Shown piece after piece: positions 51,634 to 61,499 of a stretch of 64,000 nt of DNA. Both the position numbers and the translations under genes were made by a program. Under the pieces are notes generated by a model. It saw only the letters and a program-made list of their open reading frames with translations. It was not told where the DNA came from and made no database searches. This DNA comes from Caenimonas soli (GTDB lineage: Bacteria > Pseudomonadota > Gammaproteobacteria > Burkholderiales > Burkholderiaceae_C): the NCBI RefSeq assembly GCF_013155545.1, contig NZ_JABJVV010000012.1, positions 1 through 64,000 of the forward strand, in the 5' to 3' direction. Numbering within the stretch: the stretch's first letter is position 1; each line of letters begins with the position of its first letter.

Positions 51634-52377
51634 TTACTTCTTCTTGGCGGCAGGGGCCTTGGCTGCAGGTGCCTTGGCGGCAGCACCGCCCTTGTCACCG
51701 GCCTTGTCGCCACCCTTGGCGTCGCCGCCCTTGGCATCCTTGCCTGCAGCGGGCTTGGCCGCTTCAGCGGCGGGCGCGGCGGCGGCAACGGGTGCATTCG
51801 GGTCGACGGCTTCTTCGCCACCGATCGTCACGACGGAAACCAGCACCGGGTTCGGCTTGCCACGCGTGATGGCGGTCACGCCCTTGGGCAGCGTGATCTC
51901 GTTCAGGTGCAGCGACATGCCCTTCTTCAGGCCGGACAGGTCGACTTCGATGAACTCGGGCAGATCGGCGGGCAGGCAGGAGATGTCGATTTCGGACATC
52001 ACGTGGTTGGCCACGCAGTTCTCGAACTTGACGGCTTGCGATTCCTCGGCCTTCACATAGTGCAGCGGCACCTTCATGTGCAGCTTGGTCTTGGCATCCA
52101 CGCGCTGGAAATCGATGTGCTGCACGAGCTGCTTGTACGGGTGCATCTGCACGTCGCGCAGCAGGACCTTGCCGGTCTTGCCGGCCAGTTCCATCTCGAG
52201 GATGGAGGAATGGAAGGCTTCCTTCTTCAGGGCGTGCCACAGCGCGTTGTGATCGAGCTCGATCAGCTGCGGCTGGCCTTCGCCACCGTAAACGATGCCC
52301 GGGGTCTTGCCCGTATTGCGGAGACGGCGGCTCGCACCCGTACCCTGCTTTGCGCGCTCAAAAGCGACGAATTTCAT
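51634..52377 (-). CDS. rplY: 50S ribosomal protein L25/Ctc family
   Basis: A 247-residue long-form L25 that binds 5S rRNA. The N-terminal L25 domain ([20 protein letters not shown]) is followed by the TL5/CTC beta domain to about residue 190. A tail of about 55 residues made almost only of Ala, Lys, Gly, Pro and Asp ends the protein, with repeats such as [20 protein letters not shown]. The tail is likely disordered. It is translated between prs and pth. Confidence 0.95.
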   Translation of the reverse strand: MKFVAFERAKQGTGASRRLRNTGKTPGIVYGGEGQPQLIELDHNALWHALKKEAFHSSILEMELAGKTGKVLLRDVQMHPYKQLVQHIDFQRVDAKTKLHMKVPLHYVKAEESQAVKFENCVANHVMSEIDISCLPADLPEFIEVDLSGLKKGMSLHLNEITLPKGVTAITRGKPNPVLVSVVTIGGEEAVDPNAPVAAAAPAAEAAKPAAGKDAKGGDAKGGDKAGDKGGAAAKAPAAKAPAAKKK

Positions 52378-52461
52378 AACTTACTCCAAAAAGAATCCAC
52401 CGCGACCAGTGCGATTCCGGTTTAACAAGGGCCCGGCGGAAAGCAGGGCCTACTTAATGCC

Positions 52462-53439
52462 TCAGAACAGGTTTTCCTGGTCCGAGAACAAACTCATCAC
52501 CGACTCACCCTTGGCGATGCGCTGGATCGTCTCGGCGATCAGCGGGGCCACGGTGAGCTGGCGGATTTTCTTGCAGCCGCGCGCGCTGTCGGACAGCGGG
52601 ATGGTGTTGGTCACCACCACTTCGTCCAGCGCGCCGCCCTTGGCGATGCGGTCGATCGCGGGGCCCGAGAAGATCGCGTGCGTGCAATACGCATAGACCT
52701 TCTTGGCGCCGCGTTCCTTCAGGACCTCGGCCGCCTTCACCAGCGTGCCGGCGGTGTCGATCATGTCGTCCATGATCACGCAGTTGCGCCCGTCGATCTC
52801 GCCGATCACGTGCATCACCTCGCTCACGTTGGCCTTGGGCCGGCGCTTGTCGATGATGGCCAGGTCGGTGTTCAGCTGCTTGGCCAGGGCCCGGGCCCGC
52901 ACCACGCCACCCACGTCGGGCGAGACCACGATCAGGTCTTCGTAATTCTTTTGCCGCACATCGGACAGCAGGACCGGGGACGCATAGATGTTGTCCACCG
53001 GGATGTCGAAAAAGCCCTGGATCTGGTCGGCGTGCAAGTCCATGGTCAGCACGCGCGACACGCCCACGGTCTGCAGCAGGTTGGCCACGACCTTGGCCGA
53101 GATCGGAACGCGCGAGGAACGCGGGCGGCGGTCCTGTCGGGCATATCCGAAATAGGGGATCACCGCGCTGATGCGTTCGGCCGAGGCGCGCTTGAGCGCA
53201 TCGACCATGATCAGCAATTCCATCAGGTTTTCGTTGGTTGGCGCGCAGGTGGACTGGACCACGAACACGTCGCGCGCCCGCACATTGGTGTTGATCTCGA
53301 CAGTGACTTCACCGTCGGAAAAACGGCCCACACTGGCCGCGCCAAGCGAAATGCCCAGGTGGTCGGCAATCTCCGCAGCCAGGGCGGGATTGGCGTTGCC
53401 AGTGAACACCATGAAATCGGGATGCGGAATAACCTGCAT
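52462..53439 (-). CDS. prs: Ribose-phosphate pyrophosphokinase (PRPP synthetase)
   Basis: A 325-residue enzyme making PRPP from ribose 5-phosphate and ATP for nucleotide, histidine and NAD synthesis. It shows [20 protein letters not shown], the catalytic flexible loop [31 protein letters not shown] and the PRPP loop [16 protein letters not shown]. Length is standard. It lies 73 bp downstream of the tRNA-Gln gene. A weak GGCCC/GGGCC hairpin after the stop may end some transcripts before rplY. Confidence 0.96.
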   Translation of the reverse strand: MQVIPHPDFMVFTGNANPALAAEIADHLGISLGAASVGRFSDGEVTVEINTNVRARDVFVVQSTCAPTNENLMELLIMVDALKRASAERISAVIPYFGYARQDRRPRSSRVPISAKVVANLLQTVGVSRVLTMDLHADQIQGFFDIPVDNIYASPVLLSDVRQKNYEDLIVVSPDVGGVVRARALAKQLNTDLAIIDKRRPKANVSEVMHVIGEIDGRNCVIMDDMIDTAGTLVKAAEVLKERGAKKVYAYCTHAIFSGPAIDRIAKGGALDEVVVTNTIPLSDSARGCKKIRQLTVAPLIAETIQRIAKGESVMSLFSDQENLF

Positions 53440-53512
53440 TGACGGACCCAGCGAGTTTTAACGTTATTGCCCGTACGCTATGTGTACGTTTTGCCTTTAC
53501 GCCTGGCGTATT

Positions 53513-53589
53513 TGGCAGGGGAGGAAGGACTCGAACCCTCGCATGCTGGAATCAAAATCCAGTGCCTTAACCAACTTGGCGACTCCCCT
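53513..53589 (-). tRNA. tRNA-Gln (anticodon UUG)
   Basis: A complete cloverleaf can be drawn. The acceptor stem is AGGGGAG with CTCCCCT, the anticodon arm is CTGGA-TTTTGAT-TCCAG with anticodon TTG, and the T arm contains GGTTCGAGTCC. The 3' CCA is encoded. Length with CCA is 77 nt. It sits between ispE and prs on the same strand, a conserved betaproteobacterial position, and may be processed from their transcript. Confidence 0.97.
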
Positions 53590-53609
53590 ACACGGGTTGA
53601 CGGCTGCAA

Positions 53610-54470
53610 TCAGCCGCCCACCGATGAATCGTCGCTGGGTGCCCATCCCAACAGGGGATGAGCCTCCAAATTACCGCATTCTCTAACCTGCCAGCCCACC
53701 GGAGCAGCCTGCAACGGCTTGGCCCCGGTTATCTGCGCAAATACCGCGCTGCCTGAGCCGGTCATCCGGCCTTGCAAGCCCTGCGAGCCCAGCCATTGAA
53801 GAGCCTGGGTGACGCCGGGGCAAAGCCTTTGGGCGACCGGCTGCAAGTCGTTCACTCCGAAAGCGTACGGGTTTGCAGCAAAGCCTGAAATTATAGCAGG
53901 CTCACTGCAGCGTTTCAGCAGCGGGTCCTTGAAGATTCCCGCAGTTTCCAGTCCCTCGGGTGGCTTCGCCACGACAAACCGGGCCCGCGGCAGCGCGATC
54001 GGGCTGAGAAGTTCCCCCACGCCTTCGACCCAGGCGTTACGCCCGCCCAGGAAAAATGGCACGTCGGCGCCCAGGCTCAAGCCGATTTCCGTCAGCCGGG
54101 CCAAGGGATAGTTCAGCCCCCACAGGCGATTGAGCGCGAGCAGGCAGCTCGCGGCGTCCGAGGAGCCGCCACCCATCCCCGCCTGGGAAGGCAAGCGTTT
54201 CTCGATCGCGATATGGGCGCCATGGCCGGTGGCCGAGGCTTGTTGCAGAGCGCGGGCAGCGCGCAGCACCAGGTCATCCGCCGGCAATGCATCGCCCAGG
54301 TCTTCCCGGCTGAGCCCCCCGCCAGGCCGCAACTCGAAGTGCAGCGTGTCGCACCAGTCGATGAGCATGAAGGCCGACTGCAGCAGGTGCATGCCGTCGG
54401 GCCTGCGCCCGGTGACATGCAGGAACAGATTGAGCTTGGCTGGCGCCGGAACGTCGTAGAGCGCCTTCAT
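53610..54470 (-). CDS. ispE: 4-diphosphocytidyl-2-C-methyl-D-erythritol kinase
   Basis: A 286-residue GHMP kinase of the MEP isoprenoid pathway. It shows PAPAKLNLFLHVTGRRPDG at the N-terminus, the ATP-binding loop PSQAGMGGGSSDAASCL, and the C-terminal GRMTGSGSAVFA. The ATG overlaps the lolB stop by one base (TAATG). Confidence 0.95.
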   Translation of the reverse strand: MKALYDVPAPAKLNLFLHVTGRRPDGMHLLQSAFMLIDWCDTLHFELRPGGGLSREDLGDALPADDLVLRAARALQQASATGHGAHIAIEKRLPSQAGMGGGSSDAASCLLALNRLWGLNYPLARLTEIGLSLGADVPFFLGGRNAWVEGVGELLSPIALPRARFVVAKPPEGLETAGIFKDPLLKRCSEPAIISGFAANPYAFGVNDLQPVAQRLCPGVTQALQWLGSQGLQGRMTGSGSAVFAQITGAKPLQAAPVGWQVRECGNLEAHPLLGWAPSDDSSVGG

Positions 54471-54970
54471 TAGCGCTCCAGCACCACCCGCAGATCGGCT
54501 TGCGGCGGGGGCTCGAGCCGCTTGGCTGCGACGCGCCCTTGAGCCAATTGGCTGAGGTCGGCCCGCCATCCGGCCACGCGGGTGTCGATGCCGCGCAACC
54601 AGTCGAACAAAGCCGCCACCGGAATGGCAGAGCCGGTCACATGGCCCACCAGGGCATCGACCGAGTCGAACTGGCGCGTCTGGCCGTTGGAGTTGAGGGT
54701 GGCGACGCCGGGCACCCAGGCCAATACCGCCAGGGTGCCGCCGAGCGGGTTGAAGAGGGTCAGCTCGCCGGAGCGCGCGCTGCCCTTGAGTTCGAAAGAA
54801 GCCGAGAACGACTGGCTCGCCTGGTCTTCCACTTGCAGGGCCAGCCGGCCGCTCCAGGGGCCGCTGACCGGATCGACGGGCCCGGCAGCCCGGGGCGGGC
54901 TGGCGCAGCCCGTCAGGAAGGCAAGGGCAAACACCACCAGCCCGGCGGCCCAGCGTGCGCGAGCGTTCAT
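54470..54970 (-). CDS. lolB: Outer-membrane lipoprotein receptor LolB
   Basis: A 166-residue lipoprotein with the lipobox LTGC (Cys near residue 22). LolB accepts lipoproteins from LolA and inserts them in the outer membrane. The family pattern WSGRLALQVEDQASQSFSAS, LFNPLGGTLAVLAW and FDWLRGIDTRVAGWRADLS is present, although the length is short for LolB. It overlaps the TPR gene (ATGA) and ispE. Confidence 0.88.
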   Translation of the reverse strand: MNARARWAAGLVVFALAFLTGCASPPRAAGPVDPVSGPWSGRLALQVEDQASQSFSASFELKGSARSGELTLFNPLGGTLAVLAWVPGVATLNSNGQTRQFDSVDALVGHVTGSAIPVAALFDWLRGIDTRVAGWRADLSQLAQGRVAAKRLEPPPQADLRVVLER

Positions 54971-56712
54971 GGCTTGACGCGCAACCGCTTCAGCGTTTCC
55001 TGCAGGGTGTCGTTTTCGCTGTTGAGCAGCAAGCCTTCCTTCCAGATGGCCTGGGCCCGGTCGCGCTGCCCCAGGCTCCAGAGCACCTCGCCCAGGTGGG
55101 CGGCGATGTCGGCGTCCGGCCGGGCCTTGTACGCGGTGTCGAGGATGCGCAGCGCCTCGGCCTTGTTGCCCATGCGGAATTCCACCCAGGCCAGGCTATC
55201 GCTGATGAAGGGGTCGTCCGGCGCGAACGTCAGCGCCTTCTTGATGAGCTCCTTGGCTTCCGGCAGCCGAAGGCTGCGTTCGGCCAGCGAGTAACCCAGG
55301 GCGTTGTACGCATGGTGATAGTCGGGCTTGGCGGCGATGACCTGCCGCAGCAGACGCTCCATTTCCGGCAGGTTGTCCAGTTTCTCGGCCAGCATCGCCT
55401 GGTCATAGACCAGGTCGGCATCGAACGGCGGCTTGGCCGCGGCCTGGGCCAGCAAGTCGTAGGCTGCCTTGAACTGCTTGTGCTCCCGCAGCAGCTGGAC
55501 TTCCGCCATCAGCTTGGTGCGGGCGTCGGTGGGGGCGCGATCGGGCAGCGAGCGCAACAGCTTGCGCGCCTCGTCCATCTTGCCCTGCCGCGCCAGGATG
55601 GAGGCGCGGCGGTGCTGCGCGGCCACCAGATCCTGCGGATTCTCGATCTTGTCCAGCCAGGCGCCGGCCAAGGCGTAGTCCTTGCGCTTTTCGGCGATCC
55701 GCGACAGCGACAGGTAGGCCTGGGCCAGCCCGCGGCTGCGTTCTTCGCCCGAGCGCTGGGCCTGGGCGAGTTCCAGGAATCGCTTGAGCGAGGTTTCGGC
55801 GGCCGCGTCCTGGTTGTCCTGCAGCTGCAGCGTTCCCTGCACCAGCCAGGCTTCGGGGTAGTCGGGCTTTTCGGCAGTGACCACTTGCAGCTGCTTCGTG
55901 GCCTCGGCGTAGCGCTGGGCGTCGAGCAGGGCACGGGCGTAGCCCATGCGCAACTCGGGCAGGGGCTTGCCTTCCATGTAGCGGCGCACGATGGGCTCGG
56001 CCTGGGGCAGCTTCGGGTCCATCAGTTCCAGCGCGAGCAGGGCAGGGCCCTCGGCCCGGGGATTGGCGGCCTGGCCGCGCCGCGCCGCTTCGACCGCGCC
56101 GGCGTTGTCGTCCGCGGCCAGCCGCAGCCGTCCGACGGAAGTCCAGGCGGACGCGGCGGTGGCGGGGTTGGCGAGGTAGTCGCCCAACGCCTGCTCCACC
56201 ACGGTGGCTGCCAATTTCTTGTCGCTCACCCGGGCATAGGTGCGGGGGATGCCGGACAACACGGCGTTGCGCTCCTTGGCGTCGGACAGCGCGATGTCCG
56301 CCTTCAGGGGTTCGGCACTGTCAGCGACCCGGTTCAGCGCCACCAGGATCTGCAGCACATAGCGGTTGGCCTCGCGCGAAGTGGGATGCGCCTGCTTCCA
56401 GGCCCTGGCTGCCTGTAGCGCAGCGTCGCCGGAGCGCGACTGGAAGGCGACTTCCACGGCGCGCTGATAAAGCGCGGGGTCGTTGGTCTTGCGGGCCGAG
56501 TCGAGGATCAGCGAGTACCCGGTCGCCGGCTCCAGGCCTCGCGCGTTGAGCTCGCCCAGCAGCAACTGATAGAAAAGTTCGGCATCCAGGGGCGTGGGCG
56601 CAGGCGCCGGCGACGCGGTTTCCTCCGGCTGAGGGGTCTGGGGGGTTTGCGCGCAAGCTACCTGGGCCAGGGCCAGCAGCATGGCGCCGGCCGCGAGGGG
56701 AAATCTCTTCAT
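54967..56712 (-). CDS. Exported TPR-repeat protein upstream of lolB
   Basis: A 581-residue protein with a signal peptide ending near VACAQ (residue 22), a Pro/Ala/Thr linker, and TPR helices over almost its whole length. An example is [20 protein letters not shown] followed by [23 protein letters not shown] proteins of this size before lolB-ispE are common in betaproteobacteria and probably act as scaffolds in the periplasm or at the outer membrane. No enzymatic motif is seen. The start at 56712 is right: the preceding reading frame lies antisense to mutM. Confidence 0.88.
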   Translation of the reverse strand: MKRFPLAAGAMLLALAQVACAQTPQTPQPEETASPAPAPTPLDAELFYQLLLGELNARGLEPATGYSLILDSARKTNDPALYQRAVEVAFQSRSGDAALQAARAWKQAHPTSREANRYVLQILVALNRVADSAEPLKADIALSDAKERNAVLSGIPRTYARVSDKKLAATVVEQALGDYLANPATAASAWTSVGRLRLAADDNAGAVEAARRGQAANPRAEGPALLALELMDPKLPQAEPIVRRYMEGKPLPELRMGYARALLDAQRYAEATKQLQVVTAEKPDYPEAWLVQGTLQLQDNQDAAAETSLKRFLELAQAQRSGEERSRGLAQAYLSLSRIAEKRKDYALAGAWLDKIENPQDLVAAQHRRASILARQGKMDEARKLLRSLPDRAPTDARTKLMAEVQLLREHKQFKAAYDLLAQAAAKPPFDADLVYDQAMLAEKLDNLPEMERLLRQVIAAKPDYHHAYNALGYSLAERSLRLPEAKELIKKALTFAPDDPFISDSLAWVEFRMGNKAEALRILDTAYKARPDADIAAHLGEVLWSLGQRDRAQAIWKEGLLLNSENDTLQETLKRLRVKP

Positions 56713-56745
56713 CGAACCATAATAATCCAAGCCCCGATTCCCACC

Positions 56746-57561
56746 ATGCCAGAACTGCCCGAAGTCGAAGTTACACGCCTGAGCCTTGCCGACCGCATCG
56801 CGGGGGCCAGGATCGAGTCGGTGCGCCTGGGCAAGCCTTTGCGTTGGCCGCTGGGCCTGGAAGCGCAGTTGCTGGTGGGCCGCACCGTGCGCGGGGTCAG
56901 GCGCCGCGGCAAGTACCTGCTGATCGACCTGAACGAAGGCGTGCTGCTCCTGCACCTGGGGATGTCCGGCAGCTTGAGCTTCGGGCTGGCGCGCTCCGCC
57001 GCCGGGGTGCATGACCACTTCGACCTGGTGACCAGCCAGGGCGTGCTGCGACTGAACGACCCGCGGCGTTTCGGCGCTGTGGTGTATGCACCGGGCGAAA
57101 ACTCCCCGGAAGGCCTCAAGCTGCTGGGACGGCTGGGGGTGGAGCCCCTGACCGAGGAATTCGACATCGAGTCTTTCCACACCGGTCTCCGGCGCCGCAA
57201 CGCGCCGGTCAAGCAGGTACTGCTGGCCGGCGATCTGGTCGTCGGCGTCGGGAATATCTATGCGTCGGAGGCACTGTTCCTGGCCGGCATCCGTCCAACC
57301 CTGCGCGCTTCCCGCATCAGCCGTCCCCGGGCGGAAAAGCTGCGGACCGCCGTGCGCGAGGTGCTGGCCCGCGCGGTGGCAAAAGGCGGCAGCACCCTGC
57401 GCGATTTCTCCAATGCGCAGGGGCAGGCGGGCTACTTCCAGCTGGAGGCCATGGTCTACGACCGGGCGGGCGAAGCGTGCCGAGTTTGCGGCGCTGTTGT
57501 GAAAACCATCCGCCAGGGTCAACGCGCCACGTATTACTGCCCCAATTGCCAGAAATCCTGA
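56746..57561 (+). CDS. mutM: Formamidopyrimidine-DNA glycosylase (Fpg/MutM)
   Basis: A 271-residue base-excision enzyme that removes 8-oxoguanine. Pro2-Glu3 of the PELPEVE catalytic N-terminus immediately follows the start Met. [13 protein letters not shown] and [16 protein letters not shown] are family motifs, and the C-terminal zinc finger has Cys pairs CRVC and CPNC spaced 16 residues apart. Divergent from the TPR gene with 33 bp between start codons. Confidence 0.96.
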   Translation: MPELPEVEVTRLSLADRIAGARIESVRLGKPLRWPLGLEAQLLVGRTVRGVRRRGKYLLIDLNEGVLLLHLGMSGSLSFGLARSAAGVHDHFDLVTSQGVLRLNDPRRFGAVVYAPGENSPEGLKLLGRLGVEPLTEEFDIESFHTGLRRRNAPVKQVLLAGDLVVGVGNIYASEALFLAGIRPTLRASRISRPRAEKLRTAVREVLARAVAKGGSTLRDFSNAQGQAGYFQLEAMVYDRAGEACRVCGAVVKTIRQGQRATYYCPNCQKS

Positions 57562-57610
57562 GAGGGAAAAAGCACCGGAATGCTATATTCAATTTCACTC
57601 CGGGGGCACA

Positions 57611-59572
57611 GTGGGCACTTCTTTCAACGAACAATTCGACCAGCATGGCACGTGGCGGCGCGAATTCGCCCTGCGCCTGAAGCTGCTGTCCGAGTGGCTG
57701 AAAGACCATGACCTGCTGGATTCCGCGGTCGAAGAGCGCCTGCGCCGGCTGGAGACGCAGATGCGCTCCGACAAGGTCATGGTGGCCTTCGTCGCCGAAT
57801 TTTCGCGCGGCAAGTCGGAGCTGATCAACGCCATCTTCTTTGCCGGCTACAAGCGCCGCATCATGCCCGCCAGCGCCGGCCGCACCACCATGTGCCCGAC
57901 CGAGCTGGGCTACGACGCCGACGTGCCGCCCTGCCTGCGCCTGTTGCCCATCGAAACCCGCCTGCAGCCGCAGCCGCTGATGGAATGGCGCATGGCCACC
58001 GAGAAGTGGACGCGAGTGGACCTCGACGTCAACGACCCGGCCCAGCTTGCCAAGGCCTTCGAGAAGGTGGCCGAGATCCGGCACGTCACCAAGGCCGAAG
58101 CCAAGGCCCTGGGCTTCTGGCATGACGACGCGCCCGAAGACAACCCGATGGTCAACGCGCAGGGCATGGTGGAAGTGCCGAAGTGGCGCCACGCCCTGAT
58201 CAACATCGCGCACCCGCTGCTCAAACAGGGGCTGGTGATCCTGGACACGCCCGGCCTGAACGCCATCGGCGCCGAACCCGAACTGACCGTCAACCTGATT
58301 CCGCAGGCCCATGCCGTGGTGTTCATCCTGGCGGCCGATACCGGTGTCACCAAGTCCGATCTGTCGATCTGGCGCGAACACCTCATCACTGAATCGGACA
58401 ACATCGATTCGCGCCTGGTCGTCCTGAACAAGATCGACACGATGTGGGACTCGCTGAGCACCCCCGCGCAGATCCAGGCGCAGATCGACCGGCAGCGCGC
58501 GACATCGGCCGAGATCCTGGGCCTGCCCGCGGAGCAGGTCATCCCGGTTTCCGCGCAAAAGGGCTTGGTCGCCAAGGTCAACAACGATGCGGCACTGCTG
58601 CAGGCCAGCCAGTTGCCCGTCCTTGAACGCGCCCTGAGCCAGGGCGTAATGGGCCAGCGCCAGAAGATCCTGCGCAGCGCCGTGGCAGGCGGCATCGGCG
58701 AGCTGCGGGTCGAAGCCGGCCGCGCAATCCACATCCGCCGCCGCGACCTGGCCGAGCAGATGCTCGAACTCAAGGGCCTGCGCGGCAAGAACACCTCGGT
58801 CATCAGGCACATGCGCTCGCGCATCGAGCAGGAGCAGGTGGATTTCGATGTGAGCGGCGCCCGCATCCACGCCGTCCGCTCGGTCCACCTGAAGCTGCTG
58901 CGGGACGTGTTCACGCTCCTGGGCACCGCCACGCTGAAAACCGAGATGGCCGAACTGACGGCGGCGTTGCGCCAGCCCGGCATCAAGCTGGGCGTGCGCA
59001 AGGCCTATGCCTCCACCTTCGATCGCCTGCGCTTGGGCCTGCAGACCGCCCAGAGCAAAAGCGCAGACATCCAGTCGATGCTGACCGGCACCTTCCGCCA
59101 GCTCAATGCCGAATACGGTTTCTCGCTGCAGGCCCCGCGCGAGCCCGATCTGGCCCGCTATGAGCGGGACCTGGATCTGGTGGAGCGCAGCCACAACCAG
59201 TACCTGGGCATGGGGAACGCGTTCCGTTTGGCGCAGCCCGAATTCGCCGACCGCCTCGTGCGGGCGTTGGGCACGCGCCTGCGCGTCGTCTTCGAGTCGG
59301 CGCTGGGCGAGGTGGAGCTGTGGAACAAATCGGCGGCAGCCCAGCTCGATGCGCAGCTGCGCGAGCGGCGCCGCAACTTCGGCCGCCGCCTCGAGGCGAT
59401 CGAACGCATCCAGCAGGCCGCGACCGGCCTGGACGACCGCATTGCCGAGATCGAGGCCCACGAAACGGCCATCGACGAGCTGGACGCCAAGCTCACCGAG
59501 CTGACCGACCATCTGGTGAACATCCAGGTAACCGGCCACGCGCCGGCCGAGCCCCTGCTGCACGCGGCATGA
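57611..59572 (+). CDS. Dynamin-family GTPase between mutM and mutY
   Basis: A 653-residue GTPase. G1 is AEFSRGKS (residues 62-69), in which the first Gly of the P-loop is Ala. The switch Thr lies in SAGRTTMCPTELGY. G3 is LDTPGLNAIG near residue 214 and G4 is VLNKIDTMW near 273. Long helices follow, with a likely coiled coil at the C-terminus (DDRIAEIEAHETAIDELDA). No membrane segment is seen. It resembles bacterial dynamin-like proteins, which act on membranes, but its role is unknown. The start is GTG; the stop overlaps mutY by ATGA. Confidence 0.85.
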   Translation: MGTSFNEQFDQHGTWRREFALRLKLLSEWLKDHDLLDSAVEERLRRLETQMRSDKVMVAFVAEFSRGKSELINAIFFAGYKRRIMPASAGRTTMCPTELGYDADVPPCLRLLPIETRLQPQPLMEWRMATEKWTRVDLDVNDPAQLAKAFEKVAEIRHVTKAEAKALGFWHDDAPEDNPMVNAQGMVEVPKWRHALINIAHPLLKQGLVILDTPGLNAIGAEPELTVNLIPQAHAVVFILAADTGVTKSDLSIWREHLITESDNIDSRLVVLNKIDTMWDSLSTPAQIQAQIDRQRATSAEILGLPAEQVIPVSAQKGLVAKVNNDAALLQASQLPVLERALSQGVMGQRQKILRSAVAGGIGELRVEAGRAIHIRRRDLAEQMLELKGLRGKNTSVIRHMRSRIEQEQVDFDVSGARIHAVRSVHLKLLRDVFTLLGTATLKTEMAELTAALRQPGIKLGVRKAYASTFDRLRLGLQTAQSKSADIQSMLTGTFRQLNAEYGFSLQAPREPDLARYERDLDLVERSHNQYLGMGNAFRLAQPEFADRLVRALGTRLRVVFESALGEVELWNKSAAAQLDAQLRERRRNFGRRLEAIERIQQAATGLDDRIAEIEAHETAIDELDAKLTELTDHLVNIQVTGHAPAEPLLHAA

Positions 59573-60615
59573 GCATTTCGCCGGCGGGCTTTGCCAGCCG
59601 CGTGGTGCGCTGGCAGCAAGAGCACGGGCGCAACAGCCTGCCCTGGCAGAACACGCGCGACCCCTACCGCGTCTGGCTCTCGGAGATCATGCTCCAGCAG
59701 ACCCAGGTGGCCACGGTGCTGGATTACTACGCCCGCTTCCTGGCGCGCTTTCCGGATGTGAAGACCCTGGCCGCCGCGCATTTGGACGAGGTGCTGGGTC
59801 TGTGGAGTGGCCTGGGCTACTACAGCCGGGCCCGCAACCTGCACCGCTGCGCCCAGGACGTGGTGGCAGTGCACGGCGGCGAGTTTCCGCGCCGCGCCCA
59901 GGTGCTGCAAACGCTGCCCGGCATCGGGCGCTCCACGGCCGCCGCGATCGCCTCGTTTTGTTTCGGCGAGCGCGCCGCCATCCTGGACGGCAACGTCAAA
60001 CGTGTGCTCACTCGCGTCCTCGGCTTCGATGCCGATCTCGCCAGCGCGAGCAACGAACGCAGCCTGTGGGCGCAGGCCGAAGCGCTGCTGCCCGAACACA
60101 AGGTGCAGGAAGCCATGCCGCGCTACACCCAGGGCCTGATGGATCTGGGCGCGGGCATCTGCCTGACGCGCAACCCGAGCTGCCTGCTGTGCCCGGTTCG
60201 CGAGCTGTGCGCCGCGCGGCGCGAAGGCACGCCGGAAAAGTATCCGGTGAGGACCCGCAAACTCAAGCGCAGCGCGCATTCGCTGTGGCTGCTGCAGGCC
60301 CGCTCCGGCGACGGTGCGGTGTGGCTGGAGAAGAGGCCGGCGACCGGCATCTGGGCGGGCCTGTATTGTTTGCCCGCGTTCGAGAGCCGCGATGCGCTGG
60401 AAGCCGCGGTGCCGGCAGAGGGCAGGGCGCGCCTGCAGGACCATGCCCCGTTTCTGCATGTGCTGACCCACAAGGATCTGCATCTCCACCCGGTCGCCGG
60501 CGAGTTCACCAAGTCGGCGCTGCGCCGCGCCGGCGGCGCCTGGTTTGCCAACGATGAATGGGCAAAGCTGGGATTGCCCGCGCCGGTGCGCAAGCTGCTG
60601 GAGGCCGCCGCCTAG
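59569..60615 (+). CDS. mutY: A/G-specific adenine glycosylase MutY
   Basis: A 348-residue enzyme that removes adenine mispaired with 8-oxoguanine. Catalytic Glu39 is in [10 protein letters not shown], the helix-hairpin-helix has [12 protein letters not shown], and the catalytic Asp is in [10 protein letters not shown] near residue 140. The 4Fe-4S cluster is [17 protein letters not shown] (Cx6Cx2Cx5C). A C-terminal NUDIX-like domain reads 8-oxoguanine. It is coupled to the dynamin-like gene and converges with rapZ at a shared CTAG. Confidence 0.96.
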   Translation: MSISPAGFASRVVRWQQEHGRNSLPWQNTRDPYRVWLSEIMLQQTQVATVLDYYARFLARFPDVKTLAAAHLDEVLGLWSGLGYYSRARNLHRCAQDVVAVHGGEFPRRAQVLQTLPGIGRSTAAAIASFCFGERAAILDGNVKRVLTRVLGFDADLASASNERSLWAQAEALLPEHKVQEAMPRYTQGLMDLGAGICLTRNPSCLLCPVRELCAARREGTPEKYPVRTRKLKRSAHSLWLLQARSGDGAVWLEKRPATGIWAGLYCLPAFESRDALEAAVPAEGRARLQDHAPFLHVLTHKDLHLHPVAGEFTKSALRRAGGAWFANDEWAKLGLPAPVRKLLEAAA

Positions 60616-61499
60616 AGCCCGTCGAGCTCGCGGTGCCGCTTGAGGGTGATCCAGCGAGCGCTGAACGATGCGGCCAGCTTTTCCACCAGGAATACCGAGC
60701 GGTGCTGGCCGCCCGTGCACCCGACGGCCACCGTGACATAACTGCGGTGGTCGCGCGCCAGCGGTTCCAGCCAGTGGTTGAGGAAATGCTCGATGTGGCT
60801 GTACATCTGCTCCACGTCGGCATGCCGCGCCAGGAAATCGATGACCGGCTGGTCGCGCCCGGTCAGGTCGCGCAGCGCGGGCTCGTAGTGCGGGTTGGGC
60901 AGCATGCGCACGTCGAACACATAGTCCGCGTCCACCGGAACGCCGCGCTTGAAAGCAAACGACTCGAAGACCAGCGTGAGCTGGCTGACCGGCGCCGACA
61001 ACAGCGACTTGACATGCGCCTGCAGCTGCGATGACCGGATCACGCTGGTGTCTATGGCGTGGGCCTGCTCGCGCAGGTCGGCCAGCAGTTCGCGTTCAAG
61101 CTCGATGGCATCGACTAGCGCATGTTGGCGGTCGTAGGCCACATCGCTGGTCTGCGCGCCGGAACGGCTGCCGGACAGCGGATGCCGGCGCCGCGTTTCG
61201 GAGAACCGCCGCACCAGGGTATCGGTCGTCGCATCCAGGAACAGCGGGCGCACGACGACGCCCTGCGCCCGCAGCTCGCGCAGTTGCGCCGGCACCAGCG
61301 GCAGCGAGGTGGCGCTTCGCACGTCCATGGCGATGGCCACCCGCTGGGCATTGTTCTGCTGCTCCAGCGCCACGAAAGACAGCAGCAGCTCGGGCGGGAG
61401 GTTGTCCACGCAGTAATAGCCGGCGTCCTCCAGCGCGCGCAGCGCCACCGATTTGCCGGATCCCGACATGCCCGTGATGAGCACAACCTCGAGCGTCAT
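60612..61499 (-). CDS. rapZ: RNase adapter protein RapZ
   Basis: A 295-residue nucleotide-binding protein. Walker A is [19 protein letters not shown], followed by [20 protein letters not shown] and the C-terminal [16 protein letters not shown]. In E. coli RapZ directs RNase E to the GlmZ small RNA to control glucosamine-6-phosphate synthesis. It often follows hprK, but here it is coupled directly to recN by ATGA. Confidence 0.95.
   Translation of the reverse strand: MTLEVVLITGMSGSGKSVALRALEDAGYYCVDNLPPELLLSFVALEQQNNAQRVAIAMDVRSATSLPLVPAQLRELRAQGVVVRPLFLDATTDTLVRRFSETRRRHPLSGSRSGAQTSDVAYDRQHALVDAIELERELLADLREQAHAIDTSVIRSSQLQAHVKSLLSAPVSQLTLVFESFAFKRGVPVDADYVFDVRMLPNPHYEPALRDLTGRDQPVIDFLARHADVEQMYSHIEHFLNHWLEPLARDHRSYVTVAVGCTGGQHRSVFLVEKLAASFSARWITLKRHRELDGL

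Noticed and set aside
56713..57522. N-terminal extension of the TPR protein
   Set aside because: The frame stays open across mutM, but the extension is antisense to mutM, whereas a signal peptide starts exactly at 56712.
57317..59563. Long open frame antisense to the dynamin-like gene (748 codons)
   Set aside because: It has a His/Gln/Arg-rich shadow composition and no start context, and the GTPase motifs are on the plus strand.
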